A stretch of DNA of 64,000 nucleotides from Ianthella basta (GCA_964019415.1 OZ025885.1:4676620-4740619), one strand, 5' to 3'; shown: positions 20,937-38,396, counted from the first letter of the stretch. Numbers and translations are program-made. The notes: generated by a model not told the origin, from the sequence alone.

Positions 20937-23900
20937 ATGGATGGCGGTAGGTTGCAGCGTACAAACGTAGCAGATTTGGTCTTAGCGTGTACTTGTTCAT
21001 TTCTCAATCCCTGACTGTGATGGACCTGTATGTCTTTTCTGATTACAGTTCCCGAGTACGTACCACCCTCCACCTCATTCCAGCCCTGCTCATGCTGCGG
21101 GAGAACGTTTCACCCCGACGCCTTGGTTAGTTCGTGGGCTTGAGACGGACACGGTGACCGAGTACATGTTCTACCATTATCTCGCATCTACTCTATGTCC
21201 ATAGCTATCACGCATGTGCTAAAAGTCGGCCCCTCTCCCTTGTCCCTTAGCCCTTTTTCTTATTAGCACTATTGAGTCCACAGCTGTCCTTGTAATCAGT
21301 AATAGAGGTAGCATTACATCTGTTAACATGTGCAGTGGGAACAAGAGTACCCACAGAGGTTAGGATCACTGGACTGGACAAGTAGATATATCCTAAATCT
21401 CACATTACTAGGCCCTGAGGAAGCGCTTTAAGGTAGTCAGGCCACAACAAGACAATCTTACCTAGATGGCCACATGTACAGGCCAGCAAGTATCTTTGCT
21501 ATACAAAAGAGTGGTCAGGCCATGACCTGGGCAGCCTGGGCTGTACCACCGGGCATGATTACTAACCCCCAACTCCACCACTACCTGGATGGTCTTGACA
21601 TAGCCCAGTCCCAGTCCCACTTCCAGCCAAAAACGGAGGCTGGCAGTGGTGTGGCTTGCGAGTACAACCTGAAGAATCCATGCCACTACTCTTGCTAGGG
21701 ACAGATTGCTGCTGCACAGAGTGAAAGCATCACACGCTTGTCTTAACAGTCACACATGGTATTTGTGTACATCTTAAGTGTTCAAGCAATGTTCCCTGCA
21801 GAGTGCACTACATGAATGCAAGTACATGTGTGTATGGTATTGCCAGTCCCTGTTTCTAGTGTCCGGGGATAATTGCTGGGATTGGGACTGATAGAGTCAG
21901 CGTTTGTTGGACACCCCTCAGGTGGCTAATGTCATTGAGATGGTCTTTCACTGCAGGTGCGTCATGAGAAGATTTGCGTCAGCAATGCAAGCAAGGCGCG
22001 TAAGCCGTTTGATATAAACAAGCAAAGGTTGTCATACTTGGAGGGCGAGAACTTGCTTGCATCAAAGGCTAAGGCAAAGGTGGCATCGGAAGTTGCTGTA
22101 GGTGTACAACATATGCTATGTATGCATTGTGTGTGCTATACACACACACACACACACATGCACAAACACACACACACACACACACACACATGCACAAACA
22201 CACACACACACACACACACACACATAAACATGTACATAAACACAGAGACACACAATGCATACGTACTACCCACACACACACACACGCACCTCCCCCCACA
22301 CACACCTCCCCCCACACATACACCTCCCCCCCACACACACCCCATACACACACCACTTCTAATCAGCTGCTGAGTGTAACGGAAGCACACACACACGACT
22401 GCTCACCCCCTCATCTCTTTCACATGCACCACATGTACGTATGTCCCTGCAGCCGAAAAAGAAGAACAACTGGAAACAACAACATGAACAGTTTGTGGCC
22501 TCCATAAGGGCAGCCCGGGAAGTGACCCAGGCCATGTCCAAAGGAGCCCCCCTCCCTGCATACACCCCGTCTGCCCCCAATCCAGACTATGTACAGTGTC
22601 CATGCTGTGAGAGACGGTTCCAGGAGGACACGGCTAAAAGACACATTCCCTTCTGCAAGGAGAAGTCTCAGCGGCTTGCCTCCAAAGCAACCAAATCGGC
22701 TGGGGCAGAAAAGCTGAGCAGGAGGACACAAGTGAGCTGTGTGTGTGATGGGATGTGGTCAGAGTGGGGTTAGACTCAGAGTGCATCACCAGTGAGGGCT
22801 TGGGAGGTGAAGGAGAAGGGATAGGAGAGGGGCTAGGATGTTTTGGATCCTCGCATGAGGAGCAGCACACGTATTGTGAGGTGTTATATTAAGAGGTGTT
22901 CCTATGTACTGTACATAAGTACAGTATGTACATAAGTGCCCACAACCTGTACTATTGCTACATAGGTATAAACATGTACTTATGTAGCTGTGCTGGATAG
23001 GGATCTTTACATGTAGCAAAGGATCATCTCATGCCTGTACATAACGTTATACGTACACGTGTACCTATGCTATTGTAGTACAGTATGATGTATGCAATTT
23101 GTGTTGATGTCAATGCCTCAATGGAACGGTATAGTTTGGACTGCATTTGAACTTATCGTTAGTGGTGCTATTGTGGCTAGTACCAATTCACAATGTCCTT
23201 TTAGATATGCTACCCAAATGCACTATGCTCTGATGCTAGCACCTTCTTCTCCACCTTTCCCTCCACTGTTACTGCCTGCAGTACAAACCACCAGCACTGA
23301 AGAAGAAGACCACCTCAGCCGATCCTTCTGGCAGGGCGGCCCCTCCTGGGTCCTCTGTAGTTATGAAACAGAGCAACTTCAATCACACCTACAGGGTGAG
23401 TGGTCCCCAAATGGATAGTAGCCACGACAGTGGTGGAGGTGGAGGAGGAGCAGGGATGAATGCTCGGAGTGGGAGTGTCCGAGGAAGTGTCGTGGTTGCA
23501 CGCCCACCTGGTGGAAAGAAGCCACCTGTCGCTACAACATCAGTTCGCAAGACAGCTTTCTCATCTGGTGTGAGCAGCAAAGGTGATGGCACAGGAGGGG
23601 ATGGGACAAAAGGAGGCGGCGGAACGTTTAGTCAGCAAAGAACACGGAGAGTACAAGAAAGGGTTATGGAGAGCAGGATTGATAATGATTCTTTGGAGTC
23701 GATGTCTAGAGACTCTTTACATGACAGCACAACAGCTCAGACTCAGCCAATGCGAAATGAACCACGGAAGAGGTCTATTGTCAAGTGAGTGTGAGCACAA
23801 AGAACAGAACAGTATGGTGCACACTGCACTGTTCGCCAGTGTGTACCTGAGTATATGTCGTGAAAGCTATTAGGCATGCTGAGGTGATAGTAGATTGATA

Positions 23901-24634
23901 CAGTACTTTCTGTAGGCCGTTGAGCACACCAGCAAAGTCACTTCTTGACTCAGTTCAATTCAATGCAAAATTAAGTCAAGTTACTAGTTGATGTGCTCAG
24001 TCATCCTACGATATGTAGCACCACTCCAAATACATGAGTATACATACGTACAGCTGCCCTTAAGGTACATACGTACCTGTCTAGTTTCCATTAGCTATGT
24101 GTCTACTGCTACCATCGAATTAAACAGATACCCTGGCCATAAAGGTACGTACGTATGTCCCTTTATTGAGTATTAATGCCTTCAGGGGGGCTCCCCTTCA
24201 GTTGTAGTGGTCTGTCACATTGTAACCTTGGCAACTGTTGGAACAATTTCTATCCTTCTGTCTTCCCTTCCATTTGTAGGCAACAGAGGATTGATATCAC
24301 ATCAGACTTTGACGATGAGCCCACCCTCCCCTCGAGGGGCAGGTCTACTGTCAGCCCAGCCGTACCTGCCTCGAGCCCACGCCATGGTTCAACCAGCCAC
24401 CAAAATGGCTACCATGACTCTTCCCATGAGCCTTGGAAGCAGATCCCGCAGCGAGGCCCCCCTGACAGCAGCCTTTGTGGCTCAACCCGAGGCCCATCTG
24501 CCGGCAACCTGCAAAGCAGAGCGCCCCTGACCAACCACGGCATGCCAATGTCCAAATTCTGCTACGAGTGTGGCAACAAGTTCCCCGTGCCTCAAGCCAA
24601 ATACTGCTGCATGTGTGGTACACTAAGGCTGTAG
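20937..24634 (+). CDS. ZC2HC1A: Zinc finger C2HC domain-containing protein 1 (ZC2HC1A-type)
   Basis: Six exons, all in phase: 20937-20946, 21049-21125, 21957-22097, 22453-22731, 23282-23784 and 24280-24634, giving 454 residues; vertebrate ZC2HC1A is shorter (about 325). Two C2HC fingers are visible: CSCCGRTFHPDALVRHEKIC near the N-terminus and CPCCERRFQEDTAKRHIPFC after a conserved NNWKQQHEQFVASIRAAREV segment. YKPPALKKK follows, then a long serine/glycine-rich region, and the C-terminus FCYECGNKFPVPQAKYCCMC is a zinc-ribbon-like pair matching the family's end. Molecular function in animals is poorly known. The start MDGVPEYVPP is the only ATG whose phase fits exon 2; an ATG at 20911 is out of frame. 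The paralogue is not resolved, so the symbol is by family. A CA array of about 200 bp fills much of intron 3. Confidence 0.9.
22140..22345. repeat. (CA)n-rich array in ZC2HC1 intron 3
   Basis: Interrupted CA repeats ending in CACCTCCCCC-type units, between exons 3 and 4. Confidence 0.95.
23865..23940. mobile_element. Degenerate fragment related to the fold-back element at 62640
   Basis: GAAAGCTATTAGGCATGCTGAGGTGATAGTAG followed by GCCGTTGAGCACACC parallels the left arm of the element at 62640-62700. Short and diverged. Confidence 0.5.
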
Positions 24635-25502
24635 CAGACCGGCTGTGTGCACCGGCCACCTCTAAGGGATTTTGTTTGAGTTTCCACACTTGCCTGCTTG
24701 CTGTATCTATGTACGTATGTGTGCCTGGCCTGCAAGAATTGTGTATATCCTCGCCAATAGGCACAGAAATGCATCGTTACTATTACATACACCTCCACAT
24801 ATGGGTTGATTGTAATATAATATGTATGTGTTAATTTTGTGTGATGTTTATGGAGCTAAAACTGATTTTGAGTGTCGTCGTCATCAGTGCCATGCAACTT
24901 ACTGTACAAATGTACACACTATACCTACGTACTACTAAGTACTTTCATTGGTGCCAATAGCTGTGTGTGGAGTTTGCATGTTTCTTGCTCTTTGGAATTT
25001 GCCTTCTGTGACTTTTCCCCAAGACACTGATGTAGTGAGCTATGTATGCCCATTCTCATTTTGCTGTGAGGGTAAGGTCTAACTTGCTACAGTATATGCT
25101 GGCAGATGCTGTTTTTGATGTTTGAGGCTCTTGCTTCTAACATACCAGCTATCTTTGCAAATGCATGGCTATGCACAGTTGTATACCATCATAGTTTAAG
25201 ACTCTCAGCAGAATAGTGTACGCATTACACTAACATTGTGCATTATTGTTCTAAGATGCACTTCATAATATATAATACCGCGTTATTCGTACTACGAAAG
25301 TACAAAATTGATGTATGTACCGTTATGTACAGTACTGCCTTGGTCCTGTATATGTGGTTTAGTATTATATTCATGAATTAAATGAACATACACATAATTA
25401 TGGGCATCGGGGCAACCTTTATATAGAATTTAGCAAAATAACACATTTGATTTATTACAAACCACACAAGGTTGCATTAAGCCATAGACATACGTACTAT
25501 GA
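24635..25502. other. Convergent 3' region between ZC2HC1 and the THRAP3-like gene
   Basis: AT-rich, no convincing open frame. It probably holds the 3' UTRs of both neighbours; several AATAAA-like words occur. Confidence 0.5.
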
Positions 25503-25914
25503 TTAAACATAAAAGACAGAACAAGAAAACCTAAGAAATATGTACTGTTGGTGAATAAATGCATGCTTCATTTCTGCTAAAATGCTCCAAAATGGCAACT
25601 TTCTTAGTATTAACGAAACAAGTGTTTCGTGCCACTCTACTCCTCGATCATATGTTGCATGCAGTAAAATGTCAGTGAGCTCCTTAGCTAATGCTCCATC
25701 TCCCGTGCCACATACACAAGTAGAGAGAGAGATGTTAGTAATGACAGCTGCTAACCATATGTACAAGAACAACTGCCAGAGTACATGGATAGGACCAGCA
25801 CCTTTGCAATTACAGGAACTCTGACAGAAAGGTAACCTCTAGCTTGTAACTTAGGTAAAATGGGCCATGTGGACACATGACTAATCAAGAGGCGCACAGT
25901 AGTACTGTACACAT

Positions 25915-25956
<42 letters not shown>

Positions 25957-25974
25957 GTGTGTGGTGTGTGTGTA

Positions 25975-26014
<40 letters not shown>

Positions 26015-26051
26015 TGTGTGCATGTGTGCGTGTGTGGTGTATGTGTGTGTA

Positions 26052-26082
<31 letters not shown>

Positions 26083-28827
26083 CATGCGTGCATGTGTGCG
26101 TGCGTGCATGCGTGCATGTGTGCGTGCGTGCATGCGTGCATGTGTGCGTGCGTGCATGCGTGCATGTGTGCGTGCATGCGCGCGCGTGTGTGTGTGTCTA
26201 CTCACAATATGATCTGTGTCCCACTTGGAGGAGGGCACTTCATAGGTCACTCTGGAGCGCAGGGTCACCTTGCCCCTGTGCATGTGCACATAATGGGAGT
26301 ATGCTGATAGAAGCACACATCAATCAGACTACACACAACACTAGTACAGCACTATACTCCACCATCAGAAGGCCAAGCACACAGCAACAGGAAACCATTG
26401 TAAGACATTTTGACTTTGCCCCTGTTGTGACACCTCATTCTCATTCTTATATGGCATAAGCACATTAACACATATATAGGCACTCACCTCAAGAATTCCT
26501 CATCGTCCTCCTCCTCCAAATCATCCTCTCTGTCCAGCATCCCCTCATCCTCCTCTCCATTCTCAGGAGAGGGAGACTTGCTCCTAAACCGATCGTGTTC
26601 CCATCTCATGGGACTGAACGAGATCCGATTCCACCTGCCACGCCCTCTGAACCTCCCCCCTCCCCCACCACGCCTGTAGTACCCACTGCCTCCCTCACTG
26701 GCAGCACGATCATCATGCTGCAGGTCACAGTGAGGAGAAAACACAACACCAAACGGATCCAGGTGAGTAAATATCAGAATATCCTTGTAGATTATCCCCT
26801 AGATACTGCATACTTAGCATCTAAGACAGCCAACTGCGTGCCAGTTCTGACTGCCAGTTGTAACTGACTCACAGCACTATCACACTACAGATGCCATTGT
26901 GCAAGAGTTGACCACAAATATGCAATAATTACGTAATTCTTATTGCACAAGATGACTTATGCAATACTACCAGACCCTTCCACAGGGGGGTCTGCCGCAC
27001 GAGACTAAACTTCACACATAACGTAACAATCACATGTACACACCTCAAAGTAGTACCCTCCCTTTGGGACATCCGTGGGGTCATCACTGGCCATCACTGG
27101 ACTTCTTCTGCTGTAATAGGCTCCGCGCCTTGCGCCAAACCTCCAACCACCTCGCCTGTAGGGCGACCCCCGCCCCCTCATGGAATGCAGATCAGCATGC
27201 ATCGTCTCCCTCTCCAGAGGGGGCCTTCCTCGGTTAAATCTCTCACGAGATGACACCACTTCACTCTCTGGTGGATAGATCCGATCAGACCTCATTCCAG
27301 GGCCTCGGCTTATCAGGGAATCCACACTACGTCTGGTGTCATCTCTTCTGCTGGAGCGCACCTCTGATCGGCTGACATCAGAGCTCCTATCCCTCATTGT
27401 ACTCCCCATTCTCATTGGGGACCTTGACCTACTTCTCATCCTCTCGCTCCTCCCTTCGGCGCCCCCCCTCTCTCTGTCAGAGTTCCTTCTCCAGCTCCTC
27501 TCACCATACTCAGGGGAGTGATGACGATGATTGTCTCTGTCCCTCTCCCTGAATTTCTCTGTGAAGCTCCTGTTTCTAGACCGATATGAGTCTCTATCCC
27601 CACTATTGTCTTGATGTCCCCTTCGTCCAGCATCAGGGCTGTGGCTTCGTCTGCCATAATCTCTGTCCCACCTATGTATGACAGAGAGGAAGAAACCAGT
27701 CAGGACAGCTGGGACACAAGCAGAGCTCTTCTTCGTTGACTGCCCACCATTGTAAACTGGCATAGTGTCTTCCTAACTTAATTCTAACCTAGTCCTTGCT
27801 ACCGTACTGTAAGTACAGTGAAACCTGTCTAAGACAGCCACCTGTGGGCCAATTCTAACTGACCTTTATAGAGAGGTGGCTGCTCTATAGAGGTAGTTTG
27901 CAATGATTTAGTGCTATTTAGGGCCAGGCAGGCTGGCTGTTTTAGAGAGGTGGCTGCCTAACACAGTGACCATCTCAGACAGGTTCCACCGTACCATTTC
28001 ACTGTAGGCACCGCTAATACTCAATAGTGAATGGCTATACACAACCAGATGCTGTGCCATACATTGTGGTAATACACACGTGCAGGCAGTAATAACATGT
28101 CATCTACTACCAAATTACCCAAAAAGGCCAGACAAAGGACATTACTTAGCTTACAGATTAAAGGGCATATGATAGCCTTGCACAGCTGGACTGCCCATTT
28201 GCACGGACTCCACCTCTACAAAAATAGCTGGAGACAGCATAGATCAGTTTCACTTCACCAGTCCACTGGAAGGCAGGGCTGTTGATATTTTATAAAGCCA
28301 TGTAGAGTTATGTATGTTTATGCGGTGACACCTGAATAGAGTAACGTAAGAAGCTATTTACCCAGAGGCAGACCAAAATGGCGGTTTGCTTATGCAAGGT
28401 TGGAGTTTGTCCCTTGAGTTGTTCTCTCTCTTGACACGAGTACATATGTACCCAACCAGCAAGCATTGCATCCGCAGGCCTGACAACTTTACCTCTGCTG
28501 AGCTCACGATCAGACAAGGTGACACTAGAGGGTAGTCACACAGGCATTCAAAGGGTGAACATAACAGTGATTGGTCATTGTGCAATAAAATGTGCAGTTT
28601 TCGACAAACCGACAAAGTGACCAGTATCTCACTGAAGGGTCGTGAAAGCACTTCCTAGGCTTAGGGATAACTATCGATGGGTGACCAGCAGTGGGGCTTC
28701 CCCTTAATTGCGAGCCAGCCTTGACATCGCAAACGGCTGCTTACCTCCTCGCATCTGGAGAGCTTCGTCTTCGACTATGTCTCTCCGGAGATCTCTGCGT
28801 GGAGACTAGTTCCCGTGATAATGGCAT
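25503..28827 (-). CDS. SR-rich protein with C-terminal Btz motif (THRAP3/BCLAF1-like)
   Basis: Exons on the minus strand: 28827-28745, 27671-27044, 26717-26488 and 26275-26206, all in phase, plus a weak final exon 25820-25503. It begins MPLSRELVSTQRSPERHSRR; the first about 200 residues are arginine/serine-rich with many RS, RD and SP pairs. Then come VPKGGYYFEHDDR, a glycine/arginine run and RWEHDRF, closely matching the C-terminal Btz region of THRAP3/BCLAF1 (SKKYYLHDDRE...RGRGRF...KWAHDKF) and more loosely CASC3. An acidic stretch (EEDDEEFLR) follows. Family knowledge: THRAP3 and BCLAF1 are nuclear proteins of splicing, mRNA export and DNA-damage complexes; the Btz segment of CASC3 binds eIF4A3. 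At under half the length of human THRAP3 this is a minimal form. The tail after the acidic region (GKVTLRSRVTYEVPSSKWD and beyond) has no counterpart I know, and the last exon is uncertain. Confidence 0.78.
25917..26198. repeat. (GT)n-rich array beside a THRAP3-like donor
   Basis: Long GT array with GC-containing variants (GTGCATGC units at 26085-26180), starting just past the 5' splice site at 26206 in gene sense. Confidence 0.96.
27816..27991. mobile_element. pogo/Tigger-like MITE, TA-flanked
   Basis: Begins CAGTGAAACCTGTCTAAGAC and ends with the complement AGACAGGTTCCACCG. TA dinucleotides flank both ends. Internally palindromic (GCCACCT...AGGTGGC). Sister copies lie at 53850, 56516 and 63800. 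Confidence 0.82.
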
Positions 28828-28946
28828 ACTCTTAAAGTTCGCTTTCACGCACACAATCACTTGCACGCCATTTGTAGTATTGCGCAATCAAGTTATCGTG
28901 GTGTTCCGTTCTGAAACCGAAATCGTTATTGAGACGTTGAATTAAA
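28828..28946. promoter_or_regulatory. Bidirectional promoter between THRAP3-like and SMNDC1
   Basis: 119 bp between opposing start codons. No TATA box was seen. Inferred from divergence. Confidence 0.58.
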
Positions 28947-30449
28947 ATGGCCGCCTCTGAAAGCCAAGAATTGGCGGAGAACCTAGCGCAGCACCAAGCC
29001 CAATTGGAACAGGTAATGTACGCCTAACTGAACTCTTGGCTACTGTACCTGTACTTTAACCCCTTATGGTGCGTCGTTGTAAGTTTGTTATGTCTGAAGT
29101 GAAATGTCACCCTTTTCCGAATGTGGAGAGGGTTTTATCTGTGAGGCGTTCAAAGGGGTCGGACTACCATGCGGAAAGTAGTCCTGGCTATAACTGTCGA
29201 TTGTGTTCCGAAGTGTTCTTGCTGTGTAGCTGTTCGATAGCCTTACAGTGTGTCTGTTGGTGGACCAACCAATTCTTACACGTGGAGAGTGTATAAATAG
29301 TACAGCTTGAGTTCACTTGAGTCTGTTACTTGCTATGGACTGTTACTGTAGGTAGAGGCTGCTCTCACGAATGATCCTGGCAATGAGGAGCTGCTCAAGT
29401 TGAAGAAGGACCTTGAGGATGTGATTGAGATCACTCGGGACCTGTTGGAGATGTCGGCCCCTCCGGAAAAGAGTGGAAAAGAGAAGCTGGAACAAGCAGA
29501 AGCTAAGAGTATGAAGCAGTGGAAGATTGGTGATCTCTGTATGGCAGTCTGGAGTGGGGATGGAAGGTACGCTGCATTGGGATTGTGTTATGACTGCACT
29601 TGATGTGACGTGCTCTCCTCATGACATTTGTATGCTGCTTATGGATGTGGTGTGAACTGATTAGGATCAGTCTAACTGTACTCTATTCCTCTTCATCTTC
29701 TTTCCCTCCTCCCTCCCCTGTCCTCCCTTCCCTCCCCTCTCATCTCTCCTCCCTCCTCCCCTGTCCTTCCTCCTCTCTCCTCCCCTCCCTCCCCTCTTCT
29801 TCCCTCTACCTCCCCTCCCTCCCCTCTTCTCCCCCCTCCCTCCCCTCCCCCCTTCCTACTCCACTAAGGTATTACGAAGTTCTAATAGAGACTTTCTCAG
29901 AAGACCACACTTCGTGTAGCGTTGTGTTTCCTAGCCACAGTGTGTCTGAGATTGTTAAGGTACCAATACACGGTGTACAATAAGAGTGCATACGTTCAAT
30001 GTTGTGTGTATCGGTCGTCATATAATATGCTCTTTATGCTGTCATCATTCTGTCATTCTGTCACTCTTTGTTGTCACAATGTCACTGCCTCTTCCCGTGT
30101 TAGGCTTTCAATGTTTACTGACACTGTCACCACTTGTCACTGTTGGTTGTCAGACTGTACCACTGACTCCTGCGTACATACTTCACCATGTCAACACTCT
30201 GTCACTCCAACCACCGCTTGCAATGACACACACTGTCCTTGTGTCACTTCCAACTGTCACCTGTGTGTCGCCTCTTACACTGTCTTGTATACATACCCCA
30301 GATTGCAGATTTGAGGGAGTTTGGTGCTGTTTACTCTCAGGATGATGATGAGGAGGAGACACAGCAAACAGACCTACTACAACGGAAGAGACCTCCACCA
30401 GGACAGACCAAGGCTGCCAAGTGTGTACAGTGTGGACGTGTATGTGTGT

Positions 30450-30508
<59 letters not shown>

Positions 30509-30939
30509 TGTGTGTGTGTGTGTGTGTCGCGGAGGGGCCAGAGAATCTCGCTCTTTCGCATGGAGTTGGCTCATCAGCTTCTGCTGCATGGTGTCCATGA
30601 CGCCTAATGGAGTGGACGTGTGCGTGTCATGGCTTCTCGTCAGCGGAATGCGCCACTCGCGTTGCAAGCAGAGATCGACCATCGTAAGTCCAGCGAACCA
30701 CGTACTATGGTCTTAGGCCGTCAACCATCTTCCACTGCACCCCCTGGGTCTGAGTCAGCTGAGGAATGGGAGGTCATCTACGGCCATCAACGGCCAGGCA
30801 CCCAGCAGCCCTCAAGTCCAGGGTAAAGTCTGGCTTGAGGCTTGCCACCTCACCTACGGAAGACTTCGACTGGCTGTAAACAGGTTCCAGGCCTTTGGCC
30901 TGGACCTGCCTAAGTCCATGAGGACAAGGTGTACAGAAG

Positions 30940-31038
<99 letters not shown>

Positions 31039-31521
31039 CTGCACTGATGCCCCATGCATGTTTGTGTAGGTTGCAGAAAGCAGAGCAGAGGGAGTTGAAG
31101 AAGAAGAAACAACAGAAAAAGCTCTTGAAGCAGCAGGTGGGTATGTTTGCATAGATGCTGACACTAGTCAGTTGCGTGTTTGCTTGTGTGCAGTGCTGGT
31201 AGATGGTCTAGTCCACAGGAGGTGTAGCATGGAGTTGAAGTGGGAGTTGAAGCAATTTTGATCTGTCTGTGCTATTCTGGCTCACCCATGTGTTGCAGGA
31301 AGCAGAGCAGGTGAGGGAGAGAGACAAGAAGAGGTGGCAAGACTTTGTCAATAAGGTAAGCAACGACTCTCTCTCTCTGTGTGCATGGTTGTGTCTTTTG
31401 GACGTCAATATGTAGCTTTATTTCATGTTTCACATTTTTGAAGCAGTTTCAGCCTTGCTCATTTATTTCTGATTTGCTCAGTGTGTTTTGCACAATGTGC
31501 ATACCGTACGTATTAGCATGA

Positions 31522-31594
<73 letters not shown>

Positions 31595-32964
31595 ATGTGT
31601 GCACATGTTGTGCATGTATTGATCACATTCACTATTGCATTCTTCCCTTCCTGTATGCAGTCAGGAAAGAAAGGCACTAATCTGAGCAGTAAACCAAAGA
31701 AGAGTATATTTTCTGTCCCAGATTCAATTCACGGAAAGGTCAGTATTACTGTGATGTACAGTATTGTACTGTGATGTATTTAGCTTCGTCCCCAGGCCGT
31801 CCGCAATAATTAGTGTGGGCGGGAAAGACGACCTGGTATACACTGTTCGCGCATGCGCAAATATTACCCCAAAAGGAACGGAAACTGACACGTATGTATA
31901 TTATCTGTAAAGTCAACTACGGCAATGGCTACTGCGCAGGTCATGGAGGACAGCTTAGCTGCTATTCACTGTCGCTCTGTCGTACGCTCTTTCTTGCATT
32001 GGACTTTCTAGTATCACACTCAAGCAAGAACAGCTGACTGCTACTTGTTATCTCTACCAACGGAAGGACGTATTTCTGTGGCTACCGACTGGTTCGGGGA
32101 GTCAGTCTGCTACGAGGTGTTGCCGTTCCTTTTTGACTTCGCTGGAAGTAAGTCTGGCAGCATTGTTCTTCGATGGACTGAGCTGTTGCTAGGCTTGCAC
32201 ACGTACTGGGGCAGACCGTCACCATTCTTGATTGGCACAAACAGTAGCCGACTAAGGCGCCTGGGAAGGTCTTCCTTCAGCCCATTTCGGCTGAACAACA
32301 AGGACGATCGGTTTGGAGACACGACTTACGAGCAAACTCTGCATGTGCAAAGCCTTACAAAGGCCGCACTCATTGCCGTCCATTGAACCTTATGCAATTG
32401 CCGTCGACGCGCCATTTCAGTACAGAAGTATGACGTCACAGAACAGTGGCTCCCAGGCCCTTGTTCTCCTCCCCCACAATTAACACAAAGGGCCTGGGGA
32501 CGAGGCTATGATGTATTGTACTGTGGTGTATTGTACTGTGATGTATTGTACTGTGGTGTACAGTATTGTACTGTGGTGTATTGTACTGTGATGTATTGTA
32601 CTGTGGTGTATTGTACTGTGATGTATTGTACTGTGGTGTATTGTACTGTGATGTATTGTACTGTGATGTATTGTACTGTGATGTATTGTACTGTGGTGTA
32701 TTGTACTGTGATGTATTGTACTGTGGTGTATTGTACTGTGGTGTATTGTACTGTGGTGTATTGTACTGTGATGTATTGTACTGTGGTGTATTGTATAGTG
32801 TATAGTATGTTTGTACACGTAACATTTGTGAACAGTTTGATGTTGTTCAATCCCATTCTTATTCCCATTCCCATTCTGTGCAGGTGGGTGTGGGAACAAA
32901 CAACATTGGAGGCAAAGGAATGACCGAGTATGTCACTCCAAAAGGCTACGCAAAACCTCAGTAA
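28947..32964 (+). CDS. SMNDC1: Survival motor neuron domain-containing protein 1 (SPF30 splicing factor)
   Basis: Eight exons, all in phase: 28947-29012, 29352-29566, 29869-29959, 30302-30420, 31070-31136, 31299-31355, 31661-31738 and 32884-32964, giving 257 residues (human 238). The N-terminus (LAENLAQHQAQLEQVEAAL, then EELLKLKKDLEDVIEIT) matches SPF30. The Tudor domain starts at QWKIGDLCMAVWSGDGRYYE and runs through the next exon, followed by a lysine-rich helix (QRELKKKKQQKKLLKQQ), RWQDFVNK, KKSIFSVPDSIHGKVGVGT and the conserved end GKGMTEYVTPKGY. Family knowledge: SMNDC1 binds symmetrically dimethylated arginines on Sm and splicing proteins through its Tudor domain and is needed for tri-snRNP recruitment. 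Introns hold three GT arrays, a 15-bp minisatellite and a MITE carrying a RecQ fragment. The gene is divergent from another predicted RNA-processing gene. Confidence 0.94.
29690..29865. repeat. CT-rich tract before SMNDC1 exon 3
   Basis: CCTCCCTC-type polypyrimidine repeats running into the acceptor at 29868. An extended polypyrimidine tract is a plausible role. Confidence 0.85.
30440..30527. repeat. (GT)n array after SMNDC1 exon 4
   Basis: GT repeat with two CT interruptions, 20 bp past the donor at 30420. Confidence 0.96.
30940..31037. repeat. (GT)n array before SMNDC1 exon 5
   Basis: Perfect GT array about 30 bp upstream of the exon 5 acceptor. Confidence 0.97.
31523..31593. repeat. (GT)n array in SMNDC1 intron 6
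   Basis: Perfect GT array upstream of exon 7. Confidence 0.96.
31781..32508. mobile_element. 728-bp MITE-type element with RecQ-helicase fragment
   Basis: Left end TAGCTTCGTCCCCAGGCC, right end its near-perfect complement GGCCTGGGGACGAGGCTA. The 9-bp word TGATGTATT flanks both ends, but the element sits in a 15-bp minisatellite containing that word, so the duplication is supported rather than proven. Inside, about 32010-32150 reads LKQEQLTATCYLYQRKDVFLWLPTG then, one frame over, FGESVCYEVLPFLFDF: the start of a RecQ helicase domain with its Walker A interrupted by a frameshift. Confidence 0.75.
32010..32160 (+). pseudogene. RecQ-family helicase N-terminal fragment, frameshifted
   Basis: The motif 0/I region of RecQ helicases (KQEQ...DVFLWLPTG/FGESVCYEVLPF) is present but split between two frames inside motif I. 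No helicase motifs II-VI follow. It lies wholly inside the MITE-type element and is probably a captured fragment. Confidence 0.65.
32509..32805. repeat. 15-bp minisatellite, about 19 copies, in SMNDC1 intron 7
   Basis: Tandem TGTATTGTACTGTGR units. The 15-bp period keeps several frames open, creating spurious ORFs on both strands. Single units also occur left of the MITE-type element at 31755-31780, so the element split the array. Confidence 0.96.
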
Positions 32965-33391
32965 CACCGACCATCCTATTGCCCCACAATGTACTGCTAG
33001 CTATCCTGCAGGCTCACATGAAACTCCAACTTTTAATAATTACTGTATTACTGTTGAACTGGTCAATATTTAACAGTACATCGACGATCTTCGTGCTCTA
33101 CATAAAAGCCTATAATAGTATAATAGTATACATACATAATTATGTGGTATATGTAACTGAATAATAGATACAATACACGGCAGAGCAAGATAAGGTATGT
33201 GTACCGTGGTTGACAGAGAATATAGAAACAAACAATACTATATATTCATTTATAGGCATTACATACAAAACTCCTGTGTGACATTGAGGCAGACTATCAA
33301 TGTGCAGATGTGTAATTTTAATAATTGTTAAGTGAACAAGTTGACCTCCTGGATGTAAAAAGAGTCATTATTTGTCCTGCCTGAGCATCAA
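32965..33391. other. Convergent 3' spacer between SMNDC1 and PAIP1
   Basis: AT-rich, no ORF of note. Inferred to hold both 3' UTRs. Confidence 0.6.

Positions 33392-38396
<5,005 letters not shown>

Noticed and set aside
32436-32967. Overlapping 130-150 codon frames of the YNTxQ / IHHST type on both strands
   Set aside because: The 15-bp minisatellite lacks stops in several frames, and the region is an SMNDC1 intron.
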